Notes: generated by a model from the letters alone, not told the origin. A stretch of DNA of 64,000 bases from Saprospiraceae bacterium (GCA_016715405.1 JADKAE010000003.1:1-64000), one strand, 5' to 3'; shown: positions 1 through 8,210, numbered from the stretch's first letter. Numbers and translations: made by a program.

Positions 1-24
1 TTTCCAGCCTGAAAGGTTTATGCG

Positions 25-732
25 ATGAATACAAGTGTAATAATTAGCTCCTCACATAAAGACCTTCTCCGCATCGCCCAATGCCACATCCATGCCTTCC
101 CGGCCTCCTTGTCATCCTTGCTCGGCCCCCGCTACACCGCCAAAATGCTCGAATGGTACCTCACTTCCGATAATAAATTCCTCTTTCACATAGAGGCGGA
201 TGGCCGGGTGGTGGGGTATTGCGGCGGTTTTGTGCGCAAGGGAGAGCCCTACGGGTCCAGTTCGGGCATGACGCAATACGCTTTTCGCGAAGGCATCCGG
301 GCTTTGTTGCGGCGGCCCTGGCTGGTTTTTCATCCCAAAGTACGGGGCAATTTCCGTTTTTGGGGCGCAACCTGTGGTATCGCTTGTTTCCGCCAGGATA
401 CCCAGTCCAGTCGCACAGTCCGGAGTCGGCGACAGTCAAAGTCGTACGTCGTACAGCAAGTCGTACAGTCGTACAGTCGTAAAGTCGTACAGTCCCTTAT
501 CCGCCGGGCTGGTCGTCATCGGCGTCGATCCGGGGTATCAGGGCAAGGGCCTCGGCTCCCTGCTCCTCCAGGAGTTTGAACGCCGCGCCCTGGCTATGCA
601 CTGCCCCATATGCACCTCACGGTGGAGAAGGAGAATGCCCCCGCTATCCGCGCCTACGAACGCAACGGCTGGCAGGTCGTGGAGACCCAGGGAGGCTCAG
701 TAAGAATGGAGAAGGAGGGTGAGAGGGTGTGA
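25..732 (+). pseudogene. GNAT N-acetyltransferase, frame-disrupted
   Basis: The pieces add up to one GNAT-type acetyltransferase. The first ~115 residues read from the ATG at 25. A second piece holds the acetyl-CoA binding signature VDPGYQGKGLGSLLLQEF (about 530-585). A third reads LTVEKENAPAIRAYERNGW (about 613-670), the usual C-terminal GNAT motif, and ends at a TGA at 730-732. The pieces lie in different frames, so at least two shifts separate them. An octamer array (about 394-499) sits between the first and second halves, where a family member would have only a short linker. The shifts may be sequencing errors, but the array inside the gene could be a real insertion or expansion. The substrate cannot be inferred. 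The terminal stop lies in a GAGGGTGTGAGGG array. Confidence 0.7.
394..499. repeat. AGTCGTAC octamer array inside the GNAT gene
   Basis: Degenerate 8-base units of the form AGTCGTAC/AGTCGTAA repeat in this stretch. The same family recurs at 1087-1173, 27643-27702 and 38592-38652, always between genes. This is the only copy found inside a coding region. Confidence 0.75.
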
Positions 733-1033
733 GGGTGGGAGGGTGAGATGTAGAGACGCGATTTATCGCGTGTTCGTTGCTATGTACAATCATGCCATTT
801 ATACCCACATTTGTCTAATCATGTTGATAATTATGTTTCAAAAACATTATTTTTCTAAAACATAATTATCGAGTTCACTTGCAATGACTGAGCTTGAGAC
901 TGGATAGCCGGGTAATTTTTTACCACAGAGTTACACCGAGTTACACGGAGGGTACGCAGAGGTTTTTTCACCTCTGTGATTACTCTGCGCACCTCGGCGT
1001 AACTCTGCGGTTAATAAAAACAAGGCCAACGTA

Positions 1034-1041
1034 TAATTTTG
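1034..1041 (+). promoter_or_regulatory. Candidate -7 promoter element for the aminotransferase
   Basis: TAATTTTG matches the Bacteroidota -7 consensus TAnnTTTG. I see no clear upstream TTG at the usual spacing. If used, the mRNA leader would be about 145 bases and would contain the octamer array at 1087-1173. Confidence 0.4.
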
Positions 1042-1086
1042 ATTAAAAAAAAACAAGCGAAAGCGAAGGAGTAAAAGAGAGGACAC

Positions 1087-1173
1087 AGCTACGATCGTAA
1101 AGTCTTAAAGTCGTAAAGTCCTGTAAAGTCGTAAAGTCCTACAGTCGTAAGTCCTATCCATAGTCGTAAAGTC
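1087..1173. repeat. AGTCGTAA octamer array before the aminotransferase
   Basis: Roughly ten degenerate 8-base units (AGTCGTAA, AGTCTTAA, AGTCCTAC) end about 20 bases before the ATG at 1194. Read outward from the gene, the strand is CGACTTTACGACT, the same polarity as the other gene-end arrays. Confidence 0.8.
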
Positions 1174-1193
1174 ACCCAAGTCGCTCCCACGCC

Positions 1194-2426
1194 ATGAACA
1201 TCCCATTCGCAATACCTTTCATTGACGACGAAGTCGTCCGTGAAGTCATCGACGCCCTCACCGGCACCGGCTGGCTCACCACCGGCCCCAAAGTGCGGCT
1301 GCTCGAAGAAGAAGTCAAGAAATTCTGCGGCGCCGAAGCCGCCCTGTGCGTCAACTCCTGGACCTCAGGCGCTATGCTGGCCCTGCGCTGGTTTGACGTG
1401 GGCCCCGGCGACGAGGTGATTATCCCCGCGTATACGTATAGCGCTACGGCCCTCTGCGCCCTCAATATCGGCGCCAAGGTGGTGATGGTGGATGTGGGCG
1501 ATGATTTTAATATCCTGCCCGAGCGCATTGCGGCGGCGATTACGCCCCGCACCAAGGCCGTGCTGCCCGTAGATATCGGCGGCTGGCCCTGCGATTACGA
1601 CGCGATTATGGCGGCAGTGGATAGTCCGGCCGTGAGGGCTGTGTTTCAGCCATTTGGCGACAAGCAGCACATGCTGGGCCGCCCCCTGGTGCTGGCCGAC
1701 GCGGCACACAGCATCGGCGCTACCTACAAGGGTCGCCCTGCCGGCACGCTGGCCGATGTGACGGTGTTTTCGTTTCACTCGGTGAAAAACGTGACGACCG
1801 GCGAAGGCGGCATTGTGTGCCTGCACCTGCCGCCGCCGTTTAGCAATGAGGAGGAGTACCGCTTTATGAAGGTCTTCGCCCTCAACGGTCAAACGAAAAG
1901 CGCTTTTGAGAAAAACCAACCCGGCGCCTGGCGCTATGATATTATCGCGCAAGGCCTCAAGGTGAATATGCCCGACCTCTGCGCGGCGGTGGGGCTCGCA
2001 CAGATCAGGCGCTACGCTACCCTGCTGCTGCCCGAGCGCAAACGCATTTTTGAGCGTTATAATGAGGCTTTCGCCAAATACGAGTGGGCTATCCTGCCCC
2101 CCTCCGACAATGCGGAGCGCACGTCGTCGTACCACCTCTACCCCCTGCGTATCAAGGGTTTCGACGAAAGCCGCCGCGACGAGGCTATCCGGATTATTTC
2201 CGAAAAAGGCGTGGGTGTGAATGTGCATTATATCCCGATGCCGATGCTGACGTTGTTCAAACAATTGGGATTCCAGATGGAAGATTATCCGCGTACGTTT
2301 GATTTATATCAAAATGAAATTTCACTGCCTATATACAACGGCCTGACGGATGAGCAAGTGGATTATGTGGTAGCAGCGGTGGCAGAGGCAGTGGGTTTTA
2401 TTTTACCGCAGAGTGAATGGAGTTAA
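1194..2426 (+). CDS. DegT/DnrJ/EryC1/StrS family PLP-dependent aminotransferase
   Basis: This is a 410-residue fold-type I aminotransferase of the sugar aminotransferase family, which transfers an amino group from glutamate or glutamine to a keto sugar bound to a nucleotide. The N-terminal GTGWLTTGPKVRLLEEEV segment and VNSWTSGAML are typical. The PLP lysine is seen in FHSVKNVTTGEGG, near residue 199. The C-terminal VNVHYIPM and SLPIYNGLTDEQVDYV motifs are also family hallmarks, and the length is normal. The nearby sugar transferase (3444) and epimerase/dehydratase (4412) suggest amino-sugar synthesis for a surface glycan. The exact sugar is not predictable. The stop TAA runs directly into a GCGCAGAGTTGCGCAG repeat word. 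Confidence 0.9.
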   Translation: MNIPFAIPFIDDEVVREVIDALTGTGWLTTGPKVRLLEEEVKKFCGAEAALCVNSWTSGAMLALRWFDVGPGDEVIIPAYTYSATALCALNIGAKVVMVDVGDDFNILPERIAAAITPRTKAVLPVDIGGWPCDYDAIMAAVDSPAVRAVFQPFGDKQHMLGRPLVLADAAHSIGATYKGRPAGTLADVTVFSFHSVKNVTTGEGGIVCLHLPPPFSNEEEYRFMKVFALNGQTKSAFEKNQPGAWRYDIIAQGLKVNMPDLCAAVGLAQIRRYATLLLPERKRIFERYNEAFAKYEWAILPPSDNAERTSSYHLYPLRIKGFDESRRDEAIRIISEKGVGVNVHYIPMPMLTLFKQLGFQMEDYPRTFDLYQNEISLPIYNGLTDEQVDYVVAAVAEAVGFILPQSEWS

Positions 2427-2578
2427 GCGCAGAGTTGCGCAGATAAACATAAATACTCAGCGAAAAACTCCTTTCACTCTGCGGTTAAAAAAAGACGCTC
2501 CGCAGCAAAAAAATGCCCCATTCCCCCCTACACCCCTCCTGAATGCCGTAACTTGCAAATGCCAAAAAAATCATCAAC

Positions 2579-3187
2579 ATGAAAACCCGCGACCATATCA
2601 GATCATCATCCCAGCGCCGGGGTATACCTGAGTTTCCAGTGATGGAGCTAATAGAAGGTATACCCGTGTATTACCGGGGATACCGGCAATACCTGCAAGG
2701 CGTGAGTCCAAAAGAAAACGTCATGGGTAGCGGCATGTTACAATCGCTGATCACCTCGGCCATCCTGGTTTACCTGGCCAGGCAAATAGCAGAAAGCGAA
2801 TACTGGATAAGTACCAACGAAAGTGGTCTTCGCATCGATGGGAAGACCATGTTGGCCAATGACATCGCAGTTTTTAGGCGTAAAGACGTGCCAGTGAAGG
2901 CCATAGGCAAGGGGTACTTTACGGTGCCGCCCATAGCCGTTATCGAAATTGACACCAAAGCAGATCCGGAGATTGAACAATCGATGAACTACCCATCCAA
3001 AAAAACGCAACTACTCCTCGACTTCGGGGTTCAAGAAGTCATCTGGATTTTCACCGACCCCCGGAAGATATGGCTTGCTACACCCAACAAACCCTGGGCT
3101 GTAGTAGAATGGGATCAGGAGATCAGCATCATGGGCCATAGCATACAACTGGATCTATTTCTTCGCGAAAAAGGGATTATTGAGTGA
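2579..3187 (+). CDS. Uma2-like (DUF820) PD-(D/E)XK nuclease family protein
   Basis: The 202-residue protein resembles the Uma2/DUF820 family, predicted restriction-endonuclease-like proteins of unknown biological role. The core is visible as LRIDGKTMLANDIAVF (Asp about 95), then AVIEIDTKAD (Glu about 123, Asp about 125, Lys about 127), and a late VQEVIWIFTDPRKIW strand. The start could instead be the ATG at 2642 (MELIEGIPVYY), which matches the family N-terminus better; the longer start is kept because the frame is open. The gene stands alone between repeat-rich spacers, and its stop TGA lies at the edge of the heptamer element. Confidence 0.75.
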   Translation: MKTRDHIRSSSQRRGIPEFPVMELIEGIPVYYRGYRQYLQGVSPKENVMGSGMLQSLITSAILVYLARQIAESEYWISTNESGLRIDGKTMLANDIAVFRRKDVPVKAIGKGYFTVPPIAVIEIDTKADPEIEQSMNYPSKKTQLLLDFGVQEVIWIFTDPRKIWLATPNKPWAVVEWDQEISIMGHSIQLDLFLREKGIIE

Positions 3188-3436
3188 TTATCGGTTGTCG
3201 GTTCTCGGTTCTCCGTTGTCGGTTGTCCGTTCTCTGTTGTCCGTTATCCGTTCCTTATCTTTGCCAGTTAAACTTAACAGAGAACAGAGAACAGAGAACA
3301 GAGAACAGAGAACAGAGAACAGAGAACAGAGAACAGAGAACAGAGAACAGAGAACAGAGAACAGAGAACAGAGAACAGAGAACAGAGAACAGACTGCCGA
3401 CTGCCGACCGCCGACCGCTAAGCCCTAAGCCCTAAC
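3188..3436 (+). repeat. Heptamer element (GT arm, promoter, CA arm)
   Basis: The left arm (about 3188-3252) is a run of degenerate heptamers GTTNTCN. A TTCC TTATCTTTG CCAGTTAAACTTA core follows. The right arm (3276-3394) is 17 heptamers of AACAGAG (last unit AACAGAC) in unbroken phase, the reverse complement type of the left arm. It ends in CCTAAGC-type units (to 3436) just before the sugar transferase. Confidence 0.9.
3256..3263 (+). promoter_or_regulatory. -7 promoter element in the heptamer element
   Basis: TATCTTTG fits TAnnTTTG exactly. It sits between the two arms of the repeat, so the CA arm would become the 5' leader of the sugar transferase mRNA. Confidence 0.6.
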
Positions 3437-3443
3437 AGCTATC

Positions 3444-4253
3444 ATGTACCTCCCCCTCAAACGCCTCTTCGACATCCTCTTCGCCCTGCTGGCGCTTGCG
3501 CTATTATTGCCCTTATTTGCAATAATCATCCCGCTATTGCGCCTTACCGGCGAAGGAGAGATTTTTTATTACCAAAAGCGCATCGGCTTTCGCAACCGCC
3601 CGTTTAGCATCTGGAAATTCGCCACCATGATAAAAGACAGCCCCAACATGGGCACGGGCACCCTCACTTTGCGCAACGACCCCCGCGTGACCCCCCTGGG
3701 CCGCTACCTGCGCATGACCAAAATCAACGAATTGCCGCAGCTTGTCAATATCCTCAAAGGCGATATGAGTCTGGTGGGACCACGCCCGCAGGTAGAAATA
3801 GATTTTCTGGCTTATCCACCTGATATCCAGGCCATGATTTACAACGTCAGGCCCGGCCTCACCGGCATCGGCTCCATCATCTTCCGCGATGAAGAAAAGC
3901 TGATCTCCGAGTCGGGAATGCCCCCCCGCGATTTTTACGTACAACACATCGCCCCCTACAAAGGCGAATTAGAACGCTGGTATCAACAACATATCTCGTT
4001 TTCTACCGATTTTTTCCTAATTTGCCTCACCGCTTGGGTGATCGTATTCCCCCATAGCCGCCTGCCCTACCACTTGTTTCGGAGATTGCCGCCGGCGCCT
4101 CCTTTTTGGGGTGAAGGTCGGTTGTCGGTTGTCGTTGTCCGTTCTCCGTTCTCTGTTATCCGTTCATTAACTTGCCAGTTAAAAGAGAAAGAGAAAATTT
4201 TTGGGCGGGCCGGGGGCCCGGGTTTGGTTTCGGGGGGGGGGGGGGGGGACTAA
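3444..4253 (+). CDS. Bacterial sugar transferase (undecaprenyl-phosphate glycosylphosphotransferase type)
   Basis: The protein matches the catalytic part of WcaJ/PglC-like polyprenyl-phosphate sugar-1-phosphate transferases, which start glycan assembly on the lipid carrier. One hydrophobic segment (about residues 8-32) precedes FYYQKRIGFRNRPFSIWKF, the acidic/basic core NELPQLVNILKGDMSLVGP, and the RPGLTGIGSI motif. It is the short, one-helix form. The family core ends near residue 216. The last ~45 residues (from about 4115) are translated heptamer repeat and a poly-G tract, so the true stop has probably been lost or misread. It works naturally with the epimerase next door. Confidence 0.85.
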   Translation: MYLPLKRLFDILFALLALALLLPLFAIIIPLLRLTGEGEIFYYQKRIGFRNRPFSIWKFATMIKDSPNMGTGTLTLRNDPRVTPLGRYLRMTKINELPQLVNILKGDMSLVGPRPQVEIDFLAYPPDIQAMIYNVRPGLTGIGSIIFRDEEKLISESGMPPRDFYVQHIAPYKGELERWYQQHISFSTDFFLICLTAWVIVFPHSRLPYHLFRRLPPAPPFWGEGRLSVVVVRSPFSVIRSLTCQLKEKEKIFGRAGGPGLVSGGGGGD

Positions 4254-4411
4254 CAGAGAACAGAGAACAGAGAACAGATGAACACCCAAGGGGGCGAACA
4301 AGGGTTTCGGTTGGGTTCCCTTTAGGGGTAGGGCAGAGAACAGGACTAACAGACAACCGACAACAAAGAACAAAGAACTGACAACAGAAAACAGAAAACA
4401 GAGAACCCACC
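4115..4411 (+). repeat. Degraded heptamer element with 17-base poly-G
   Basis: GTTNTCN units (4115-4165) are followed by a degenerate promoter core TTAACTTGCCAG and then AACAGAG/AACCGAC-type units up to the ATG at 4412. The middle is interrupted by very G-rich sequence at 4203-4248, including 17 consecutive G, and by 4281-4345, which does not resemble the rest of the element. The G-run looks more like an assembly or sequencing artefact than biology. Confidence 0.7.
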
Positions 4412-5629
4412 ATGTTTGGCCCATTCGACATCGACAAATTCATAGAACAGCACGTAACGGGCAGGCAGCATAGCTTGCTGGAAGCCGACCTCGCTGCGCA
4501 CGAGTTATTATTACACGAACGCGCCGCCGGACAATCCGTGCTGGTTATCGGCGGGGCGGGAAGTATCGGGGCGGCCTTTATCAAGGCCCTGCTGCCGTAC
4601 CGGCCTGCCAGGCTCTACGTAGTAGATACCAACGAAAACGCCCTCACCGAACTCACCCGCGACTTGCGCTCGACGCCGGGATTGTTTATTCCCGACGACT
4701 ACAAGCCCTACGCCATGAGTTTCGGCGACCGGGTGTTTCAGAAGCTGCTGCACCGCGAGGGGCCCTTCGATATCATCGCCCATTTTGCCGCCCACAAACA
4801 CGTGCGCAGCGAAAAAGACCACTACGCGGTAGAGGCCATGATCGAAAACAACGTGTTGCGCACGCACCGCCTGCTGAAACTGCTGGCAGATCAGCCGCCG
4901 AAGCGGTTTTTCAGCGTGTCCACCGACAAAGCCGCCAACCCGGTCAATGTGATGGGCGCCAGCAAAAAACTGATGGAAGAGCTGTTGATGAGTTTTTCCG
5001 ACGCCTACCCCATCTGCACCGCCCGCTTTGCCAACGTGGCTTTCTCCAACGGCAGCCTGCTCGACGGCTTCCTGTACCGGCTCGTAAACCGCCAGCCGCT
5101 CACAGCGCCCCGGGATATCCGCCGCTTTTTTGTGAGTCCCCGCGAAGCCGGCGAACTATGCCTGCTGGCCTGCCTGCTGGGCCACCCCGGCGATATCTAT
5201 TTCCCCAAACTCGCCGAAGCGCACATGAAGACGTTTAAGGAAATCGCCACCGCCCTGCTCCACTATATGGGCTATACCCCCCTCGAGTGCGCTTCGGAAG
5301 ACGAAGCCCGCGAAGCCGCCGCCCAACTCAAACCCAAAGACAAAGCCTATCCCGTCTATTTTTTCGACTCGGATACGTCGGGCGAAAAACCCTACGAAGA
5401 ATTTTATACCGACCAGGAAGATATCGACTGGCAACGCTTTGAAGGCCTCGGCGTGATCAGCGGCCGCACTTCCCACTCCCGCTACGATATCGAGAAGTTC
5501 CTCCGCCGCCTCGAAAATCTCTTCCGCGAAGAAAAATTATCAAAAAGCTCGATCGTTCAACTGCTCACCGATTTTATCCCCTCTTTCCACCATATCGAAA
5601 CCGGGAAAGGCCTGGATCAGAAGATGTGA
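4412..5629 (+). CDS. CapD/FlaA1-like NDP-sugar epimerase/dehydratase
   Basis: A 405-residue extended short-chain dehydrogenase/reductase of the Polysacc_synt_2 group (UDP-GlcNAc 4,6-dehydratase or epimerase type). The NAD(P)-binding GGAGSIG lies near residues 46-53. The catalytic region STDKAANPVNVMGASKK (about 168-185) carries the Met-x-x-x-Lys variant of the YxxxK motif known from this group, and FANVAFSNGSLLDGF follows. No membrane helices precede it, so it is the short soluble form. It likely makes a modified nucleotide sugar for the glycan started by the upstream sugar transferase. The stop TGA is followed at once by GTCGGTTCTC of the next element. Confidence 0.85.
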   Translation: MFGPFDIDKFIEQHVTGRQHSLLEADLAAHELLLHERAAGQSVLVIGGAGSIGAAFIKALLPYRPARLYVVDTNENALTELTRDLRSTPGLFIPDDYKPYAMSFGDRVFQKLLHREGPFDIIAHFAAHKHVRSEKDHYAVEAMIENNVLRTHRLLKLLADQPPKRFFSVSTDKAANPVNVMGASKKLMEELLMSFSDAYPICTARFANVAFSNGSLLDGFLYRLVNRQPLTAPRDIRRFFVSPREAGELCLLACLLGHPGDIYFPKLAEAHMKTFKEIATALLHYMGYTPLECASEDEAREAAAQLKPKDKAYPVYFFDSDTSGEKPYEEFYTDQEDIDWQRFEGLGVISGRTSHSRYDIEKFLRRLENLFREEKLSKSSIVQLLTDFIPSFHHIETGKGLDQKM

Positions 5630-5750
5630 GTCGGTTCTCTGTACTCGTTCTCCGTTGTCGGTTGTCGTTCCGTTCTATCTTGCCAGTTAAACTAAACGCA
5701 GAACAAGACAGAGACAGAGCCGCAGACAGGACAGACATACAACCTTCCCC
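5630..5750 (+). repeat. Degenerate heptamer element before the sigma factor
   Basis: GTTNTCN-type units lie at 5630-5672. The core TATCTTGCCAGTTAAACTAAA (5676-5696) lacks one T of TATCTTTG. Loose CAGAACA/GACAGAG units follow to about 5745. This is the most decayed of the recognisable copies. Confidence 0.75.
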
Positions 5751-5795
5751 GGCTTAGCGCTCTTTGTATAAAAACGCAAAGAAAGCTGCGCCTGG

Positions 5796-6326
5796 ATGAC
5801 CACTACCCTGAGAATGACGGACGCCGAATTGATAAAGGCCTGCCTGGCCCACGACCGACTGGCGCAAAAGACGCTGTACGAACGCTATTGCAATGCGATG
5901 TATACCCTGGCCTACCGCATCACCGGCGATTACGACACTGCCAGCGATGTGCTGCAGGAGGCTTTTGTAAAAATATTTAGCCACCTGGCCGGTTTCCGAC
6001 AGGAATCGACGCTGGGCGCCTGGATAAAAGTGATCGTGACCCGTACCGCCCTCAGCAAATTGCGCAAGCAAACGCGCTGGGAAGAGCTCACCCCCAATCA
6101 CCAGGAAGAATCCGTGGATTGGGGCCACCGCATCGATATCGACTACCTGGATCAGGCTATTCAATCGCTGCCGGTAGGCTACCGCACGGTGTTCTGGCTG
6201 ATCGAGGTGGAAGGCTACGGCCACAAGGAGGTCGCAGAGATGCTCAGCATCTCGGAAGGCACCTCGAAGTCGCAGCTGTTTTACGCCAAGAAACGCCTCC
6301 GGGAGATCCTGGGGGAGAGGGGGTGA
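5796..6326 (+). CDS. ECF RNA polymerase sigma factor
   Basis: This 176-residue protein has the two domains of an extracytoplasmic-function sigma factor. Region 2 shows LYERYCNAMYTLAYRITGDYDTASDVLQEAF (about residues 27-57). Region 4 shows SLPVGYRTVFWLIEVEGYGHKEVAEML followed by the recognition helix SEGTSKSQLFYAKKRLREIL. The layout, with a membrane protein and a DUF4097 protein next on the same strand, suggests an envelope-responsive regulon. The start at 5796 could be moved to MTDAELIKAC, seven residues in. The last codons and the stop lie in a GAGGGGGTGAGGGGG array. Confidence 0.9.
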   Translation: MTTTLRMTDAELIKACLAHDRLAQKTLYERYCNAMYTLAYRITGDYDTASDVLQEAFVKIFSHLAGFRQESTLGAWIKVIVTRTALSKLRKQTRWEELTPNHQEESVDWGHRIDIDYLDQAIQSLPVGYRTVFWLIEVEGYGHKEVAEMLSISEGTSKSQLFYAKKRLREILGERG

Positions 6327-6355
6327 GGGGGCGAGGGGAGGAGGGGGAGTGCGAC
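6313..6355 (+). repeat. GAGGGGGTGAGGGGG array at the sigma gene end
   Basis: A G-rich array overlaps the stop codon of the sigma factor. Related arrays lie at 8295-8366 and 27212-27256, also at gene 3' ends and also supplying the stop codon. Confidence 0.75.
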
Positions 6356-6439
6356 TGGACTTTGGGAACCTTACGACTTGGCTTTAGGCTTGCCGGAAAC
6401 CTGGACATGCGACCTCGCGAATCTGAGGGCTGAAGCTCG

Positions 6440-7060
6440 ATGCAACTGAGCAACCGACAACAGATGCAAGAACGAAATAAAAATACCCTACAGCATGCCC
6501 TGGCGCAGCTGCCGCAATACCGGCCCGACGAGGCTTTGTGGCAGCGCATTGAAGGGCAGCTGGCCGAGGCGCCGCTGCACGAAGCACTGCAGAGGCTACC
6601 CTTGCGACAGGCGCCGGAAAATGCCTGGCAGGGCATCGAAAAGCAACTGGGGAACAGGGGACAAGTACGACGGATGCAGCTGGCACGCCGGGTGGCGGCG
6701 GCAGCCGTATTGTGCGGCATAGGATTCGCCATGCATTGGCTGCTGGGCGATACCCCCGCACGCGTAACGACAGCCTACGCCCAGGAACAGACACAGTGGC
6801 CGGTGACATTACCCCCGGCCGATGCCGGCGACGAAGAAGCCTTCCAGGAAGTGCCCCGCATGCTGATGACCAGCGTGGTGGGCAGTGCCCGCGAAGAAAT
6901 TGCCGGACTGCAAAGCAACCTCGACGAACTCAACGAAGCAGTGAACGAAACCCAGTCGATGATCAAACGCTACGGCGCCGACGGCCCCCTGCTACAACAA
7001 ATTGTGGAACTGGAACGCGAAAGAACGCTTGTAATCAAACAAATGGCCGCTTTGTTGTGA
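6440..7060 (+). CDS. Single-pass membrane protein, putative anti-sigma factor
   Basis: I do not recognise a named family. The ~206-residue protein has a charged N-terminal half with two similar LPxxxxxEALWQRIEGQL / LPLRQAPENAWQGIEKQL segments (about residues 24-70). One membrane helix, VAAAAVLCGIGFAMHWLL (about 86-103), comes next, then an outer part ending in a predicted coiled coil (about 150-206). A cytoplasmic helical domain plus one helix directly after an ECF sigma gene is the usual anti-sigma arrangement, so that role is inferred from context. It may start at the ATG at 6464. The stop TGA is fused to GTTGTCGG of the next element. Confidence 0.6.
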   Translation: MQLSNRQQMQERNKNTLQHALAQLPQYRPDEALWQRIEGQLAEAPLHEALQRLPLRQAPENAWQGIEKQLGNRGQVRRMQLARRVAAAAVLCGIGFAMHWLLGDTPARVTTAYAQEQTQWPVTLPPADAGDEEAFQEVPRMLMTSVVGSAREEIAGLQSNLDELNEAVNETQSMIKRYGADGPLLQQIVELERERTLVIKQMAALL

Positions 7061-7282
7061 GTTGTCGGTTGTCGGTTGTCCGTTCTCTGTTATCCGTTCC
7101 TTATCTTTACCAGTTATACTTAACAGAGAACAGAGAACAGAGAACAGAGAACAGAGAACAGAGAACAGACAACAGAGAACAGAGAACAGAGAACAGAGAA
7201 CAGACAACAGAGAACAGACAACAGACAACAGAGAACAGAGAACAGAGAACAGAGAACAGACAACAGAGAACAGACAACAACC
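7061..7282 (+). repeat. Heptamer element with 22-unit CA arm
   Basis: GT arm at 7061-7100, core TTATCTTTACCAGTTATACT (promoter-like TATCTTTA at 7102-7109, last base off consensus), and 22 heptamers AACAGAG/AACAGAC from 7122 to 7275 with perfect 7-base phase. It is the longest array of this family in the window. Confidence 0.9.
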
Positions 7283-7284
7283 CA

Positions 7285-8202
7285 ATGCTCAACAGCCTGT
7301 ATCGACATATGACAAACCACCTCCTCTACCTGCTGGCCTGCTGGGTACTGGTGGCGCCTGTTTTTGCCCAAAACACCACCGTACATGTAATTAACCGTAC
7401 GTTTGAAAAGACTTTTAATTACAAAAACGGTTATGAGGTAAATATCGAAGGAGAAAAAGCGGATATCAATATACGCACATGGGATAAAAAAGAAATCGCC
7501 GTCACAATCACGCTGATGGCCAAACACCCCGACAAAGCCGTGGCGGAGCGCGACATAGAATCGCTGCAATATGTGGCGCAACGCCAGAAAAACAATATCT
7601 ACCTGCGCAATTTTGTGCACGTGCCGCAAAACGGCAAGGCCGTCGAAGCCCAACTCTCGGCTACTTATACCATTACCCTGCCCCAGGAATGCCCGGTATA
7701 CCTGAAAAACCACTTTGGAGAAGCACAAGTCTCCAACCTCAACGGCCGGCTGAAAATCAATGGTTCCTTTAGCAAAATAGGTATGGAAAACGTGCAGGGC
7801 ATTATAGAGGTGCAATCCAAATTCGGAGATATTATGGGCCGCAAACTCAACGGCGATATCACGATGCGCACCCGCCGATCCGACATTACTCTCTACGACC
7901 TCAAAGGTCGCTGCAATATAGAAGCCGCCTACGGCATCGTCAATCTTTTCGCCTCCCGCGACCTGCTCGACCTCATGGTCAGAGGCGAACAAACCGATGT
8001 CTATTTCCACCATCCCGACCCGCAATGGTTCGGCTATTCGCTCACCGCCCAACACGGCAAGGTCGTCCTACCCGAGAAAATGCGTTTTTCTTTCCAGGAA
8101 AATCTCCCCGACAGCAAGAAGGTCCAGTTTAAACCCACCCGCGAGTACTACGCCAATGTGACGATTAGTGTCAATTTTGGAAGCATTTTTGTGAAAAAGT
8201 AA
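7285..8202 (+). CDS. Secreted DUF4097-like putative adhesin
   Basis: The mature part (about 280 residues) is a repetitive beta protein with SFSKIGMENVQGIIEVQSKFG and NGDITMRTRRSDITLYDLKG segments, like the DUF4097 putative adhesin/beta-helix family. The better start may be the ATG at 7309, because MTNHLLYLLACWVLVAPVFAQ is a clean signal peptide; the ATG at 7285 adds eight residues. It is the third gene of an ECF sigma / membrane regulator / DUF4097 set, a recurring Bacteroidota grouping in which the third protein is often regulated by or linked to the sigma factor. Exact function is unknown. Confidence 0.75.
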   Translation: MLNSLYRHMTNHLLYLLACWVLVAPVFAQNTTVHVINRTFEKTFNYKNGYEVNIEGEKADINIRTWDKKEIAVTITLMAKHPDKAVAERDIESLQYVAQRQKNNIYLRNFVHVPQNGKAVEAQLSATYTITLPQECPVYLKNHFGEAQVSNLNGRLKINGSFSKIGMENVQGIIEVQSKFGDIMGRKLNGDITMRTRRSDITLYDLKGRCNIEAAYGIVNLFASRDLLDLMVRGEQTDVYFHHPDPQWFGYSLTAQHGKVVLPEKMRFSFQENLPDSKKVQFKPTREYYANVTISVNFGSIFVKK

Positions 8203-8210
8203 TTCTTCTG

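Larger units (their letters stand above)
733..1193. other. Intergenic region with three inverted repeats
   Basis: No gene is visible here. The start continues a G-rich GAGGGTGGGAGGGTGAG array downstream of the GNAT stop. ACGCGAT at 756-762 pairs with ATCGCGT at 765-771. A perfect 13-base inverted repeat GATAATTATGTTT lies at 826-838 and 858-870, separated by 19 bases. From about 925 to 1012 an imperfect inverted repeat is built of GAGTTACACCGAG and CTCGGCGTAACTC-type words, a family seen again near 2430, 16640 and 62750. A TAnnTTTG element and an octamer array follow and are listed separately. Confidence 0.7.

Noticed and set aside
3276..3394. CRISPR array
   Set aside because: Units are seven bases with no spacers, and no cas genes occur in the window.
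3180..3435. Open frames encoding NREQRTE repeats in the heptamer arrays
   Set aside because: A seven-base unit reads as the same seven-residue peptide in all frames, so lack of stops is automatic. No start context or family supports a protein.
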